The position numbers and the translations under genes are program-made. The notes beneath the pieces were generated by a model. It saw only the letters and a list, made by a program, of their open reading frames with translations, ran no database searches and was not told the DNA's origin. Of a DNA stretch of 64,000 nucleotides, positions 1-8,124 are shown one piece after another; position 1 is the stretch's first letter, and each line of letters starts with the position of its first letter. This DNA is from Paenibacillus shirakamiensis (GTDB taxonomy: Bacteria > Bacillota > Bacilli > Paenibacillales > Paenibacillaceae), in contig NZ_JAGGLD010000001.1 in NCBI RefSeq assembly GCF_017874255.1, positions 248,001 to 312,000 on the forward strand, in the 5' to 3' direction.

Positions 1-1
1 A

Positions 2-214
2 ATTGCAAATTGGCTTCAGCGTTTTCCTTTTCTTGTCTATGCGGGAGCAGGAATTCTAGGTTTGACCGCAGGGAAAATGATGCTTCATGATCCGAAGCTG
101 GGTCCATTTATACAAGACTGCATTCAAGGTTGGGCGATTTGGTTACCCTGGATTTTTGCAGGATTAATTATGTTAATAGGGATGCTCAAAAAACGAAATG
201 AGATATATTCATAA
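2..214 (+). CDS. TerC/YjbE-family integral membrane protein, C-terminal part
   Basis: This is the last 70 codons of a gene that begins before the window, open from base 2 to a TAA at 212-214. Two hydrophobic stretches are visible: FPFLVYAGAGILGLTAGKMM near the start and WLPWIFAGLIMLIGML near the end, followed by a short basic tail (KKRNE). The AGAGILGLTAGKM pattern followed by a short loop resembles the C-terminal end of TerC/YjbE-type membrane proteins, a family linked to metal-ion export. A clear terminator follows it. The family call rests on a short fragment, so another multi-pass protein is possible. Confidence 0.6.
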   Translation: MANWLQRFPFLVYAGAGILGLTAGKMMLHDPKLGPFIQDCIQGWAIWLPWIFAGLIMLIGMLKKRNEIYS

Positions 215-226
215 AAGTTAGATTAG

Positions 227-250
227 AAATCGGCGCAAGCCGATTTTTTG
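227..250 (+). terminator. Rho-independent terminator of the TerC-like gene
   Basis: An 8-bp stem AAATCGGC/GCCGATTT closes a GCAA tetraloop (227-246) and runs into a T-rich tract. It lies 12 bases after the stop codon of the TerC-like gene. Confidence 0.9.
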
Positions 251-304
251 TTTGCAGTTTTTTGCTAATTTTTACATCATGTTAAGGTTAGATGCTGTCG
301 TTTT

Positions 305-313
305 TGGTATAAT
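305..313 (+). promoter_or_regulatory. Extended -10 promoter for the LiaF-like gene
   Basis: TGGTATAAT is a TGN-extended -10 hexamer with a perfect TATAAT. No good -35 lies 17 bases upstream, which extended -10 promoters can tolerate. It sits about 40 bases before the start codon at 356. Confidence 0.5.
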
Positions 314-355
314 ATTCTTGAAAGTTATCTCTTTGGCGGAAGGTGAGTGGTAAGA

Positions 356-850
356 ATGTCGCAAAATAATAGGCTGGTCACTGGCATATTCATTCTCGTA
401 GCGGGCATTGTCATTCTACTTGGAAAATGGGGAGTCTTTAGTTTCATTGGGCGTGCATTTTGGCCTCTTGTCTTTCTTATTCCAGGCATTCTCCTGCATC
501 TGTATTATTTCAGAAAAAGAGAAGCTGCGATATGGCTTGTCCCCGCCGGGATATTAAGTGTATACGGTATTTTATTTTTCATCGGGAACTTCGCGGGCAG
601 TGATGTCTTTAGCTATATTTGGCCTTTATTCATCTTAGGTATTGCGGTAGGATTGTTCGAATATGATGCGCTCGGTTCACCTAGACCACAGGGTATTTTA
701 CTAATCGCACTCATCCTTATGTTAGTAACAATTGTACTGTTATTCTTTACATTAACGTCGGTTTCTTTGATTACTCTGCTTGCTATTATGCTTATGATTG
801 GAGGAATCTGGATCATCTTGGCCCGGGGAAGAAGTTCACGTGGTTGGTGA
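356..850 (+). CDS. LiaF-like multi-pass membrane protein
   Basis: The 164-residue product has an N-terminal pattern of about four hydrophobic segments that fits the LiaI/LiaF-like transmembrane region (DUF5668 type): a short polar start (MSQNNRLVTG), GIFILVAGIVILLGKWG, a second FWPLVFLIPGILL helix, and two or three more helices to residue 155. It lacks the soluble C-terminal domain of full LiaF, which represses the LiaRS envelope-stress system in Bacillus. The ATG at 356 is preferred over the GTG at 347 because GGAAGGTGAG lies at the right distance before it. No LiaRS-type two-component genes are adjacent. The transmembrane assignment is firm; the role is unknown. Confidence 0.6.
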   Translation: MSQNNRLVTGIFILVAGIVILLGKWGVFSFIGRAFWPLVFLIPGILLHLYYFRKREAAIWLVPAGILSVYGILFFIGNFAGSDVFSYIWPLFILGIAVGLFEYDALGSPRPQGILLIALILMLVTIVLLFFTLTSVSLITLLAIMLMIGGIWIILARGRSSRGW

Positions 851-864
851 AACAATGGAAGTTC

Positions 865-892
865 TTGAATTTTCTTTAATTTAGCGTATAAT
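865..892 (+). promoter_or_regulatory. SigA-type promoter for typA
   Basis: TTGAAT (865-870), a 16-base spacer and TATAAT (887-892) form a good housekeeping promoter. A second overlapping TATAAT is at 892-897. Transcription would start near 900, just before the hairpin at 907-937. Confidence 0.65.
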
Positions 893-906
893 ATAATGGA
901 TATGTC

Positions 907-942
907 AAGCGTCGGCCTGTATAGAGATCCGGCGCTTCTTTT
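907..942 (+). terminator. Terminator-like hairpin in the typA leader
   Basis: AAGCGTCGG (907-915) pairs with CCGGCGCTT (929-937) over 9 bp with one G-T wobble, then CTTTTG follows. It may be the terminator of the upstream membrane gene, but it lies downstream of the typA promoter, so typA transcription must pass through it. The run of T is short. Confidence 0.5.
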
Positions 943-1012
943 GATGAACATCATTCCTGCTTCATTGAAGTAGAGAAAAGAAATAGAACCAGAAGGGATA
1001 TGGAACATAACC

Positions 1013-2854
1013 ATGCATTCTAGAGATCAAATTCGTAACATCGCAATCATTGCCCACGTTGACCACGGCAAAACCACCCTGGTAGACAAGCTGCTTCAAC
1101 AATCCGGTATTTTCCGTGACCACGAAGCTGTACAGGAGCGCGCCATGGATTCCAATGATTTGGAGCGTGAACGCGGCATTACGATTCTGGCGAAGAACAC
1201 TGCCATTACGTACAAAGACTATTTAATTAATATCGTAGATACACCTGGTCACGCCGATTTCGGTGGTGAAGTAGAACGGATCATGAAAATGGTCGATGGT
1301 GTATTGCTTGTGGTGGATGCTTATGAAGGTTGTATGCCACAGACGAAGTTCGTACTTCGTAAAGCGCTTGAGTCTAACCTGACTCCAATCGTAGTATTGA
1401 ACAAAATTGACCGTCCAGCGGCACGCCCGGCTGAGGTTATTGATGAAGTACTTGATTTGTTCATCGAATTAGGTGCGAATGATGAGCAGCTTGAATTCCC
1501 TGTAGTCTATGCTTCTGCTTTGAATGGTACATCCAGTCATGTTGCTGAGAAACAAGATGATAACATGCTTGCTATGTATGAGACTATTATAGATCATATT
1601 CCAGCTCCTACTGAAAATGTAGAAGAGCCGCTTCAATTCTTAGTAACACTTATGGACTACAATGAGTACTTGGGACGTATCGCTATTGGTCGTGTGAACC
1701 GTGGTGTAATCAAACAAGGACAACCCGTTGCGGTCATGACTCGTGAAGGTGGTAAAAAGGCTGCTCGTATTGAGAAGTTATTTGGCTTCCAAGGTCTACG
1801 CCGTGTTGAGATTGAACAAGCGGGTGCAGGGGATATCGTTGCGATTGCAGGAATCAAAGATATTAATATCGGTGAGACTATTGCAGATCCAACGAACCCA
1901 GAAGCATTGCCGGTTCTTAAGATTGATGAGCCAACTCTACAAATGACGTTCCTCGTGAACAATAGTCCATTTGCAGGTCGTGAAGGTAAATGGGTAACAT
2001 CCCGTAAAATTCGTGAGCGTCTGTTCAAAGAGCTTGAGACCGATGTAAGTTTGCGTGTAGAAGAAACTGCTAGCCCGGATGCATTTATCGTATCTGGACG
2101 TGGTGAGCTTCACTTGGGTATCTTGATTGAGAATATGCGCCGTGAAGGTTTTGAGCTTCAAGTATCCAAACCTGAAGTTATCGTTCGTGAAATTGACGGA
2201 CATCGTATGGAGCCAATTGAGCGTCTAATGATTGACGTACCCGAAGAAAGCATGGGCGCAGTTATGGAAAGCTTGGGTTCACGTAAGGCTGAAATGGTCA
2301 ACATGATCAATACAGGCAGTGGTCAAGTCCGTCTTGAGTTCTTAATTCCTGCACGTGGCCTAATTGGTTACCGTACTCACTTCTTGACACTAACACGTGG
2401 TTACGGCATTATGAACCATGCTTTCGATAGCTATGGCCCATTGCACGTAGGTCAAGTGGGTGGACGTCATGAAGGCGTGCTCGTATCTAGTGAAAATGGA
2501 TCATCTACACTTTACGGCATTCTTTCCATTGAAGACCGTGGCATTCTTTTCCTAGAGCCTGGTGCTGATATCTACGAAGGTATGATTGTCGGCGAACACA
2601 CACGTGATAACGACATTGTCGTTAACATTTGTAAAGAAAAAGCAGTAAATAACATCCGTTCTGCTAATAAAGAAGAGACTGTTAAGATGAAGACACCTCG
2701 TCTCCACTCTTTGGAACAGGCACTTGAATATTTGAATGATGATGAGTATTGTGAAATCACACCTAAATCCGTGCGTATTCGTAAGAAAATCTTGAATAAG
2801 AGTGAGCGTGAACGTGCGGAGAAACACCGCAAAAATGCAGAAGCTAGCATCTAA
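1013..2854 (+). CDS. typA: Translational GTPase TypA/BipA
   Basis: TypA is a ribosome-associated GTPase of the EF-G class that helps large-subunit assembly and growth under stress or cold. The 613-residue length is standard. The G1 loop AHVDHGKTT is at residues 15-23, the switch region has ERERGIT, G3 is DTPGHADF, and G4 is NKIDRP. EF-G-like domains II and III and the TypA-specific C-terminal domain follow, including the RGELHLGILIENMRREGFE and ARGLIGYRTHF segments. It corresponds to B. subtilis ylaG, and the downstream gene is ylaH as in that genome. Its own promoter is at 865-892. The family identity is very secure. Confidence 0.97.
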   Translation: MHSRDQIRNIAIIAHVDHGKTTLVDKLLQQSGIFRDHEAVQERAMDSNDLERERGITILAKNTAITYKDYLINIVDTPGHADFGGEVERIMKMVDGVLLVVDAYEGCMPQTKFVLRKALESNLTPIVVLNKIDRPAARPAEVIDEVLDLFIELGANDEQLEFPVVYASALNGTSSHVAEKQDDNMLAMYETIIDHIPAPTENVEEPLQFLVTLMDYNEYLGRIAIGRVNRGVIKQGQPVAVMTREGGKKAARIEKLFGFQGLRRVEIEQAGAGDIVAIAGIKDINIGETIADPTNPEALPVLKIDEPTLQMTFLVNNSPFAGREGKWVTSRKIRERLFKELETDVSLRVEETASPDAFIVSGRGELHLGILIENMRREGFELQVSKPEVIVREIDGHRMEPIERLMIDVPEESMGAVMESLGSRKAEMVNMINTGSGQVRLEFLIPARGLIGYRTHFLTLTRGYGIMNHAFDSYGPLHVGQVGGRHEGVLVSSENGSSTLYGILSIEDRGILFLEPGADIYEGMIVGEHTRDNDIVVNICKEKAVNNIRSANKEETVKMKTPRLHSLEQALEYLNDDEYCEITPKSVRIRKKILNKSERERAEKHRKNAEASI

Positions 2855-2897
2855 TCCAGTCTGTATTTGAGTATATGGAACTTAAGGGGGGACGTTC

Positions 2898-3197
2898 ATG
2901 CAGAACTGGTTCGCACATCATCCTTGGATTGCTTATATTTTCATTTTTGTACTCGTGACTTATGTGTACAACAAAGTGTTCCGGGCTCAGCAAAAGTTAC
3001 CACTATGGAAAGAATTGATTTTATACGTATTGATGGCGATGGGCTCGTTCCTGCTATTGATCTTCCAAATTGATAAGCTTCCGATTATACAGTGTTTACT
3101 TGTAGCTGTAGGGCTTATGCTGATGGTGCGAATCCGTTACTTTGTGGAGGCCCGTCAGAAGAAGAAACGTGAAGTTCCACCTGTTAATCAGGGATAG
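2898..3197 (+). CDS. ylaH: YlaH-like small membrane protein
   Basis: A 99-residue protein with three predicted membrane helices (about residues 10-28, 42-60 and 64-84) and a basic C-terminal tail (EARQKKKREV). The start is fixed by AAGGGGGGAC just before the ATG. Its size, topology and position directly after typA match YlaH of B. subtilis (ylaG-ylaH). No biochemical function is known for this family. It lies 43 bases after typA and is probably cotranscribed with it; the LCP gene follows after 27 bases. Confidence 0.8.
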   Translation: MQNWFAHHPWIAYIFIFVLVTYVYNKVFRAQQKLPLWKELILYVLMAMGSFLLLIFQIDKLPIIQCLLVAVGLMLMVRIRYFVEARQKKKREVPPVNQG

Positions 3198-3224
3198 ACT
3201 GTCACAGAAAAAGGTGTTCGATTC

Positions 3225-4280
3225 ATGAGTTCTAAATCCAGCGGTAATCTTCCTCCTAGAGAGAGCGGCCTACAGAGATCTTCAGGCCGTTCTCCAGGGA
3301 AGAAGAAAAAGCCTAGCAGCGGCAAGCGTTTTCTGAAATTATTTATAATCATTTTAGTGATTGCTGGACTTGCGTTAGGTCTTTACTTTGCAAATTTATG
3401 GCTTACAGCAGATAAGGTAATTAAGGAGACGGGTATCTCCAAACCGGTTCCTCAAGAAAATTCCGCTCAAGTCAAACCGTTGTCTATGCTCTTATTAGGC
3501 ACAGATTACCGGCCTGAGACAGGAACTCACCTTACCGATGTAATGATGGTCATTGCATTCAATCCAAAGACAAAATCGGCAACAATTGTATCACTTCCAC
3601 GGGATACTAGGTTCAAAGCTAAAGGGTACGGGACAAATAAGATTAACTCGTTATATCCGAGTATATTAGCTGAGACGAAGGACACTGTGAAAGCTGGGGA
3701 TACGATGAAGCAGCTTATTGGCGATTACTTTGATCTGAAGATTGATTATGCTACAGTGCTGAATTTCCAGGGTTTCCGGGACGTGGTAGACGCATTAAAT
3801 GGTGTAAATGTTAATGTGGATATGGACATGTGTTATCGGGACACAGCAGATGGAACAGATATTAATCTGAAAAAGGGAGCGCAGCTTCTTCCGGGGAAAG
3901 AAGCCCTAGATTATGTACGCTACCGTAAATCCAACTGTCATCCAAAAACCAAAGGTTCAGATGATTTTGATCGTAACCGTAGACAAAATGAAGTGCTACA
4001 TGCCTTGTTAGATCAGGCAAAATCCTTCAATGGAATCATGGGAGCGACCGGAGTCATTCAAGCTGTTGGTAAAAATATGGATACCGATCTGGAATCCGAA
4101 CAAATGAAGAATATGATTAGTACCTACTGGAATATTTCCAAAGAAAATGTACAGTTCATGCCAGTCACAGGGGAATGGAAGAGTCCATATGTATATATTA
4201 ATGATGATGAACTAACCAAAGCGAAGCAAGCATTGCAAGATGAATTGTCTGGCAAAGGTGCCACAGCTGCCAACAATTGA
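3225..4280 (+). CDS. LytR-CpsA-Psr (LCP) family cell-wall polymer ligase
   Basis: LCP proteins transfer teichoic acids or other anionic polymers from a lipid carrier onto peptidoglycan, on the outer face of the membrane. The 351-residue product has a basic, Pro/Ser/Lys-rich cytoplasmic N-terminus (residues 1-37), one membrane helix (FLKLFIIILVIAGLALGLYFANLW) and an extracellular LCP domain. Family hallmarks are SMLLLGTDYRP, TDVMMVIAFNPKTKSATIVSLPRDT and the later LNGVNVNVD and DYVRYRKSN segments with the conserved arginines. It follows ylaH by 27 bases. Which paralogue of the TagT/U/V set it matches cannot be told. A terminator follows at 4494-4536, beyond a possible separate transcription unit. 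Confidence 0.92.
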   Translation: MSSKSSGNLPPRESGLQRSSGRSPGKKKKPSSGKRFLKLFIIILVIAGLALGLYFANLWLTADKVIKETGISKPVPQENSAQVKPLSMLLLGTDYRPETGTHLTDVMMVIAFNPKTKSATIVSLPRDTRFKAKGYGTNKINSLYPSILAETKDTVKAGDTMKQLIGDYFDLKIDYATVLNFQGFRDVVDALNGVNVNVDMDMCYRDTADGTDINLKKGAQLLPGKEALDYVRYRKSNCHPKTKGSDDFDRNRRQNEVLHALLDQAKSFNGIMGATGVIQAVGKNMDTDLESEQMKNMISTYWNISKENVQFMPVTGEWKSPYVYINDDELTKAKQALQDELSGKGATAANN

Positions 4281-4306
4281 TGGCAAGTTTTGAGTCATGC
4301 TATAAT
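4277..4306 (+). promoter_or_regulatory. Candidate promoter at the 3' end of the LCP gene
   Basis: TTGATG (4277-4282), an 18-base spacer and a perfect TATAAT (4301-4306) overlap the stop codon of the LCP gene. It would drive a transcript of about 220 nt ending at the terminator at 4494-4536. No experimental evidence is available. Confidence 0.45.
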
Positions 4307-4350
4307 ATAAATATATAGATCCATTCCACTTGTACTGGAGGACTGACCAG

Positions 4351-4548
4351 ATGCCAGATGTCATTGCTCAATTGTCCAACCTAACGAGATTTAGATCTGG
4401 TCATGCATGGAGGTTGATTCTCTGTTTCATTCCCCATGTACAAATATCCATTACCCTTATGTCTTATGGACAAGGGCTTAACATGAACACAAGCAGAAAG
4501 CCTAGTGAGATCATCTCACTAGGCTTTCTGTGTTTTATTCTGGTCTAA
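4351..4548 (+). CDS. Possible small ORF or small RNA between promoter and terminator
   Basis: The ATG at 4351 is preceded by CTGGAGG with 9-base spacing, a good ribosome binding site, and is open for 65 codons. The reading frame runs through the terminator hairpin at 4494-4530 and its last codons overlap the end of the convergent YlaJ gene, which argues against a real protein. The product has no recognisable motif. A hairpin at about 4454-4476 (CCCTT...AAGGG) and the bounded transcript suggest a small RNA as an equally good reading. Low confidence as a coding gene. Confidence 0.2.
   Translation: MPDVIAQLSNLTRFRSGHAWRLILCFIPHVQISITLMSYGQGLNMNTSRKPSEIISLGFLCFILV
4494..4536. terminator. Bidirectional terminator between LCP and ylaJ
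   Basis: A 17-bp perfect stem, CAGAAAGCCTAGTGAGA (4494-4510) with its complement at 4514-4530, closes a 3-base loop. T-rich sequence follows on the plus strand, and CTTGTGTT follows on the minus strand. It can end both convergent transcripts. Confidence 0.9.
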
Positions 4549-5186
4549 CGGTGTCCATTGTTTGCAGAATCATCCATGTTGCTTGGTAGTTTGTTGCTCT
4601 TTTCATGAGTTTGTTGCTGCTGTTTGAGCTGTTTCGTATTTTCGCTTTTAGTGTTTTGGGCAGGTCGCTCTACTGGATTCACATCTCTAGGGAGCTGTGG
4701 AATAATTCTTCCAACAATATCCGAAAGTTCGTTGCCAAATCCAGAGATCGGGTGCCCCTCTCGAATACTTTTTCCGATTTCAGACAGACGCGTCGAAAGT
4801 CCTATATCTGCTGTAACAATGGCATTTACCCCACGAGGATCTTTTCTGAGCGCTTCTGCTACCGAATATTTAATGGTTCCCACACGGGAACGGTCAAGGT
4901 TAGCATCCACGTCTAATCCTACTACAGCTGTTTTTCCAAACACTACACAATGTGCATTGTTTACACCGGGTACCTGTTTAACTAGAGTCTCTAAATGAGT
5001 CTGGAGGGGAACTTGTTGGGTTTGAGATGATCCTTGCAACGTCTGACCCGTTCCTCCCGATTGTTCACTGCTCATACGGGCATTGTAGTTCTGTTGACTC
5101 TGTGGAGAGGGTGATGCCTGTTTGGCTGCTGAACCGCAGCCTGTAAGCAGTAATGCCGTTAATAGAAAACACAGCCAAGTTCGCAT
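4545..5186 (-). CDS. ylaJ: YhcN/YlaJ-family sporulation lipoprotein
   Basis: The 213-residue product begins with a lipoprotein signal, MRTWLCFLLTALLLTGCGS, with the lipobox LTGC at residues 14-17, so it should be exported and lipid-anchored. A Gln/Ser-rich linker precedes the YhcN/YlaJ domain (about residues 60-170: LVKQVPGVNNAHCVVFGKTAVVGLDV and NAIVTADIGLSTRLSEIG). The C-terminal tail is rich in Gln, Asn and Lys. Members of this family are forespore or spore-membrane lipoproteins in Bacillus. The position between ylaH/LCP and the PhoH-type ylaK matches the ylaH-ylaI-ylaJ-ylaK order. It is transcribed against its neighbours and shares a terminator with the LCP gene. Confidence 0.88.
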   Translation of the reverse strand: MRTWLCFLLTALLLTGCGSAAKQASPSPQSQQNYNARMSSEQSGGTGQTLQGSSQTQQVPLQTHLETLVKQVPGVNNAHCVVFGKTAVVGLDVDANLDRSRVGTIKYSVAEALRKDPRGVNAIVTADIGLSTRLSEIGKSIREGHPISGFGNELSDIVGRIIPQLPRDVNPVERPAQNTKSENTKQLKQQQQTHEKSNKLPSNMDDSANNGHR

Positions 5187-5304
5187 AAGGTTTCGTCCTT
5201 TCTAAGTTCTCTGATGTGCCTTAATATCGTTTAGACTTGCCCGGGCAGGAGAAAAATATGTATGTGATCATTCGGCTGCAAAGAGCGCGGTGGAGGGGAA
5301 ATCG

Positions 5305-6636
5305 ATGAGAAAAATATTTGTACTAGACACGAACGTGTTGCTGCATGACCCCAATGCGATTTTTGCTTTTGAAGAACATGAGGTAGTCATCCCTGCAGTA
5401 GTCTTAGAAGAGATGGATTCTAAGAAGCGAAATCCTGAAGAGATTGGACGCAATGCAAGAGTGGTGTCACGATTACTCGATGGACTCAGAGAGAAAGGAC
5501 ATCTTCATAGTGGAGTTCAGCTTGATCATGGTGGTAGTCTGAAAGTGGAACTCAATCATCGTAGCTTTGTAAAAGTACAAGAGATGTTTGGCGAAATTAC
5601 AAATGATAATCGGATTTTAGCTGTTGCACTGAATTATCATATAGAGGAGCAGCAACAAAGCAATCCAAGAGCTGTTGTGCTTGTCAGTAAAGATGTGCTG
5701 GTTCGTATTAAAGCTGATGTGGTTGGCTTGACAACACAGGACTATTTAACGGATCGTACTGCGGGACCCGGAGACTTATATGCAGGCTATTCCAATATAA
5801 AAGTACATCCTTCAGTCATCGATGAATTTTATACTTATCGCACGCTCGCCATCAAACCGCTATCCCTTCCCTATACCCTGTATCCGCATGAATTTGTTAT
5901 TTTAAAGGATGAGATGGGAAGCGGGAAATCTGCTCTTCTGAAGGTTAACGAAGAAGCTTCGCGGCTAGAGCCGCTTTATATGAGCAATGAACCCGTATGG
6001 GGCATTGCAGCTCGAAATGCACAGCAAAGGATGGCCCTAGAACTATTGTTAAATGATGATATTCCTTTGGTAACCATTACAGGTAAAGCGGGTACGGGGA
6101 AGACATTATTAGCTTTAGCGGCAGGCCTACTCAAAACCGAGGATGAACACAAGTATAAGAAGCTGCTTATTGCAAGGCCTGTCGTTCCAATGGGGAAAGA
6201 TATTGGCTACCTTCCAGGCGAGAAAGAAGAGAAACTTCGTCCATGGATGCAGCCTATTTATGATAACTTAGAGTATTTATTTGATACTAAGAAGTCAGGC
6301 GATATTGATAAAATATTGATGGGGCTCGGTAGCATTCAGGTTGAAGCACTGACTTATATTCGGGGCCGATCTATCCCAGGTCAGTTCATTATTATCGACG
6401 AAGCTCAAAATCTATCCAGTCATGAAGTGAAGACGATCGTGTCAAGAGTAGGAGAAGGAAGCAAAATTATACTGATGGGCGATCCTGAACAAATTGATCA
6501 TCCCTATCTCGATTCTTCCAGCAATGGGTTAACTTACCTGGTTGAAAGATTTCAAAAAGAAGGCATAAGCGGACATATTACGCTGGAAAAGGGAGAGCGA
6601 TCCAAACTGGCGCAAATTGCGGCAGATCTGCTATAA
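5305..6636 (+). CDS. ylaK: PhoH-family ATPase with N-terminal PIN domain (YlaK)
   Basis: The 443-residue product joins a PIN nuclease-like domain (KIFVLDTNVLLHDP at the N-terminus, with acidic residues at EEMD and NDNR) to a PhoH ATPase domain (Walker A GKAGTGKT at about residue 260, Walker B FIIIDEAQN, sensor MGDPEQID). PIN-PhoH proteins act as RNA-directed nuclease-helicases in the cases studied. The ATG at 5305 is chosen over the GTG at 5290 because TGGAGGGG is 6 bases before it. It diverges from ylaJ, and a strong terminator follows. Its cellular role is not established. Confidence 0.92.
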   Translation: MRKIFVLDTNVLLHDPNAIFAFEEHEVVIPAVVLEEMDSKKRNPEEIGRNARVVSRLLDGLREKGHLHSGVQLDHGGSLKVELNHRSFVKVQEMFGEITNDNRILAVALNYHIEEQQQSNPRAVVLVSKDVLVRIKADVVGLTTQDYLTDRTAGPGDLYAGYSNIKVHPSVIDEFYTYRTLAIKPLSLPYTLYPHEFVILKDEMGSGKSALLKVNEEASRLEPLYMSNEPVWGIAARNAQQRMALELLLNDDIPLVTITGKAGTGKTLLALAAGLLKTEDEHKYKKLLIARPVVPMGKDIGYLPGEKEEKLRPWMQPIYDNLEYLFDTKKSGDIDKILMGLGSIQVEALTYIRGRSIPGQFIIIDEAQNLSSHEVKTIVSRVGEGSKIILMGDPEQIDHPYLDSSSNGLTYLVERFQKEGISGHITLEKGERSKLAQIAADLL

Positions 6637-6646
6637 AGTTTATTTC

Positions 6647-6700
6647 AAAAGATCGTTACTTTCGGGAAATTTCAATCCGAGAGGTAACGGTCTTTTATTT
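6647..6700 (+). terminator. Terminator after ylaK
   Basis: AAAAGATCGTTAC (6647-6659) pairs with GTAACGGTCTTTT (6684-6696) with one mismatch, an inner CTTTCGG/CCGAGAG stem extends it, and ATTT follows. Confidence 0.88.
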
Positions 6701-6716
6701 AAAATAAGTTCTTGCT

Positions 6717-6732
6717 ACTGTTATAATACAGT
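6717..6732 (+). promoter_or_regulatory. Extended -10 promoter inside a palindrome
   Basis: TGTTATAAT (6719-6727) is an extended -10 with a perfect hexamer. It is framed exactly by the inverted repeat ACTGT-TATAAT-ACAGT (6717-6732), which looks like an operator. A weak TTTAAA at 6698-6703 could serve as -35 with an 18-base spacer. It lies about 105 bases before the start of the solute-binding protein gene. Confidence 0.45.
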
Positions 6733-6835
6733 GGATGTAGATCCTACCATTTTTTAAGTAAATAGGGACAAGGACACAGATTATTTGCTACAATACTAGG
6801 TGAGTGTAGAACTAGGCACGAGAGGAAGAGCGGCT

Positions 6836-8119
6836 GTGAAGCGAAAAAACCAGTGGGTCCTTTTTGCTATTCTGCTATTGGCCTTAATAAGCTTATCCCC
6901 GGGAGAGGATTCAGCACTAATACAGCCAGAGGATCAAGGGGATACTAGTTTTGTGTCACAGCCGAAGCAAAAAATGGAAGAAGAGACAGGTCCAATAAAA
7001 GTAGCTGTATCTCTCTCTCCTGAAGAGTTTGAACGATTGAAAGAGACGAATAATACATTCATGAAAGAACATCACATACAAGTTGACCTAATGAATATTC
7101 CAGTAGAACAAGCTTATACAACTTTTAAGAATCGCCTAGCATTGGGAGATTCGCCTGATGTTTTGTTGCTAGATAATAGCTGGATTCGAGAGTTCGCATC
7201 GAAAGGATTTCTTTTACCATCTGAAAGTTATTATTCAGGGCAGGTAGGCATGGATGCCATCGGTTCCACGCTAGGGCAGAACGAATGGAATGGTTACACG
7301 TGGGGAATTCCCAAAGATTTGAACCCCTATACGCTAGTCTATAATTCCAAGGTTCTCGATTCTTTAGGCTTGAAGACGATGCCTCATAATACAATGGAAT
7401 GGTCTGCGTTACTTTCGAAACTTAAAACAAACAAGACTGTACCGTATATGTTAGGGATGGATCCCGCTGATCCTTACGCTTTCATTTCTCTCTTCTGGAG
7501 ACTAGGGAATATGAATGCGAATAAGGACACAGATATGTTTGCCCTGTCTGCTGAAGCAAGACAAGCTTTGGTGCAAATACAAGATATGAAATTCTACAAT
7601 AAATCATTAGGGGACGAAGATCGGGAAAGTCAGCTTCTAGCTAAATTAGCTCAGCGAGAGATGCTATTTGCTATAGTGCCAAGATCAACGATCATTTCTA
7701 ATCCATCTAGAGAACTGATCATAGAACTTCCGGAAGGAGGACATCTGTTATGGTTTGAAGGACGCAGCTATTCGGTTGCGGCACAGACCCCTTACGCTAA
7801 GACAGCGAATAACTGGATTACAGCGATAACTAGTCCATCCATACAACTACAGGCTTTTACAGAAGAAGGACGCTTACCTACACTAAAAACGCTATATACG
7901 AACGCAGATGTAGCTAACTTAAGAGAATGGGGCGCTAACTTTCAAATTGTGACCAAGACGGCCTATCTGCCGGTTCATGAAAATGTACATTCATGGTTGG
8001 AGCAGTTAAGTGGGCTTGTCTCACCATTCCTAGAAAGGCAGACTACGCTCAAAGAAATGATGGCCACGTTAGAACTATTTTCCCAGGGGATTCAAAAGCC
8101 ATTTCCCAGCAAACCATAA
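6836..8119 (+). CDS. Extracellular solute-binding protein (family 1 type), orphan
   Basis: The product (427 residues from the GTG at 6836) looks like a sugar-type ABC substrate-binding protein: PIKVAVSLSPEEFERLKETNNTFMKEH, then GDSPDVLLLDNSWIREFASKGFL and WGIPKDLNPYTLVYNSKVLDSLGL, the usual two-lobe signature. The start is set by GAGAGGAAGAG 5 bases upstream; the in-frame GTG at 6800 has no ribosome binding site. The N-terminus (MKRKNQWVLFAILLLALISLSPGEDS) is a basic-hydrophobic export signal, but no Cys forms a lipobox, which is unusual for a Gram-positive binding protein. No permease or ATPase genes are adjacent, so its transporter partner and substrate are unknown. Confidence 0.8.
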   Translation: MKRKNQWVLFAILLLALISLSPGEDSALIQPEDQGDTSFVSQPKQKMEEETGPIKVAVSLSPEEFERLKETNNTFMKEHHIQVDLMNIPVEQAYTTFKNRLALGDSPDVLLLDNSWIREFASKGFLLPSESYYSGQVGMDAIGSTLGQNEWNGYTWGIPKDLNPYTLVYNSKVLDSLGLKTMPHNTMEWSALLSKLKTNKTVPYMLGMDPADPYAFISLFWRLGNMNANKDTDMFALSAEARQALVQIQDMKFYNKSLGDEDRESQLLAKLAQREMLFAIVPRSTIISNPSRELIIELPEGGHLLWFEGRSYSVAAQTPYAKTANNWITAITSPSIQLQAFTEEGRLPTLKTLYTNADVANLREWGANFQIVTKTAYLPVHENVHSWLEQLSGLVSPFLERQTTLKEMMATLELFSQGIQKPFPSKP

Positions 8120-8124
8120 TGGAT

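Noticed and set aside
613..1014. Minus-strand open frame of 133 codons overlapping the LiaF-like gene and the typA leader
   Set aside because: It runs antisense through a well-formed membrane protein, a promoter and a terminator hairpin, has no ribosome binding site and no family resemblance.
5238..5247. TGCCCGGGCA palindrome between ylaJ and ylaK
   Set aside because: A 10-bp dyad is too short to claim as an operator without repeats or conservation, although it lies between divergent genes.
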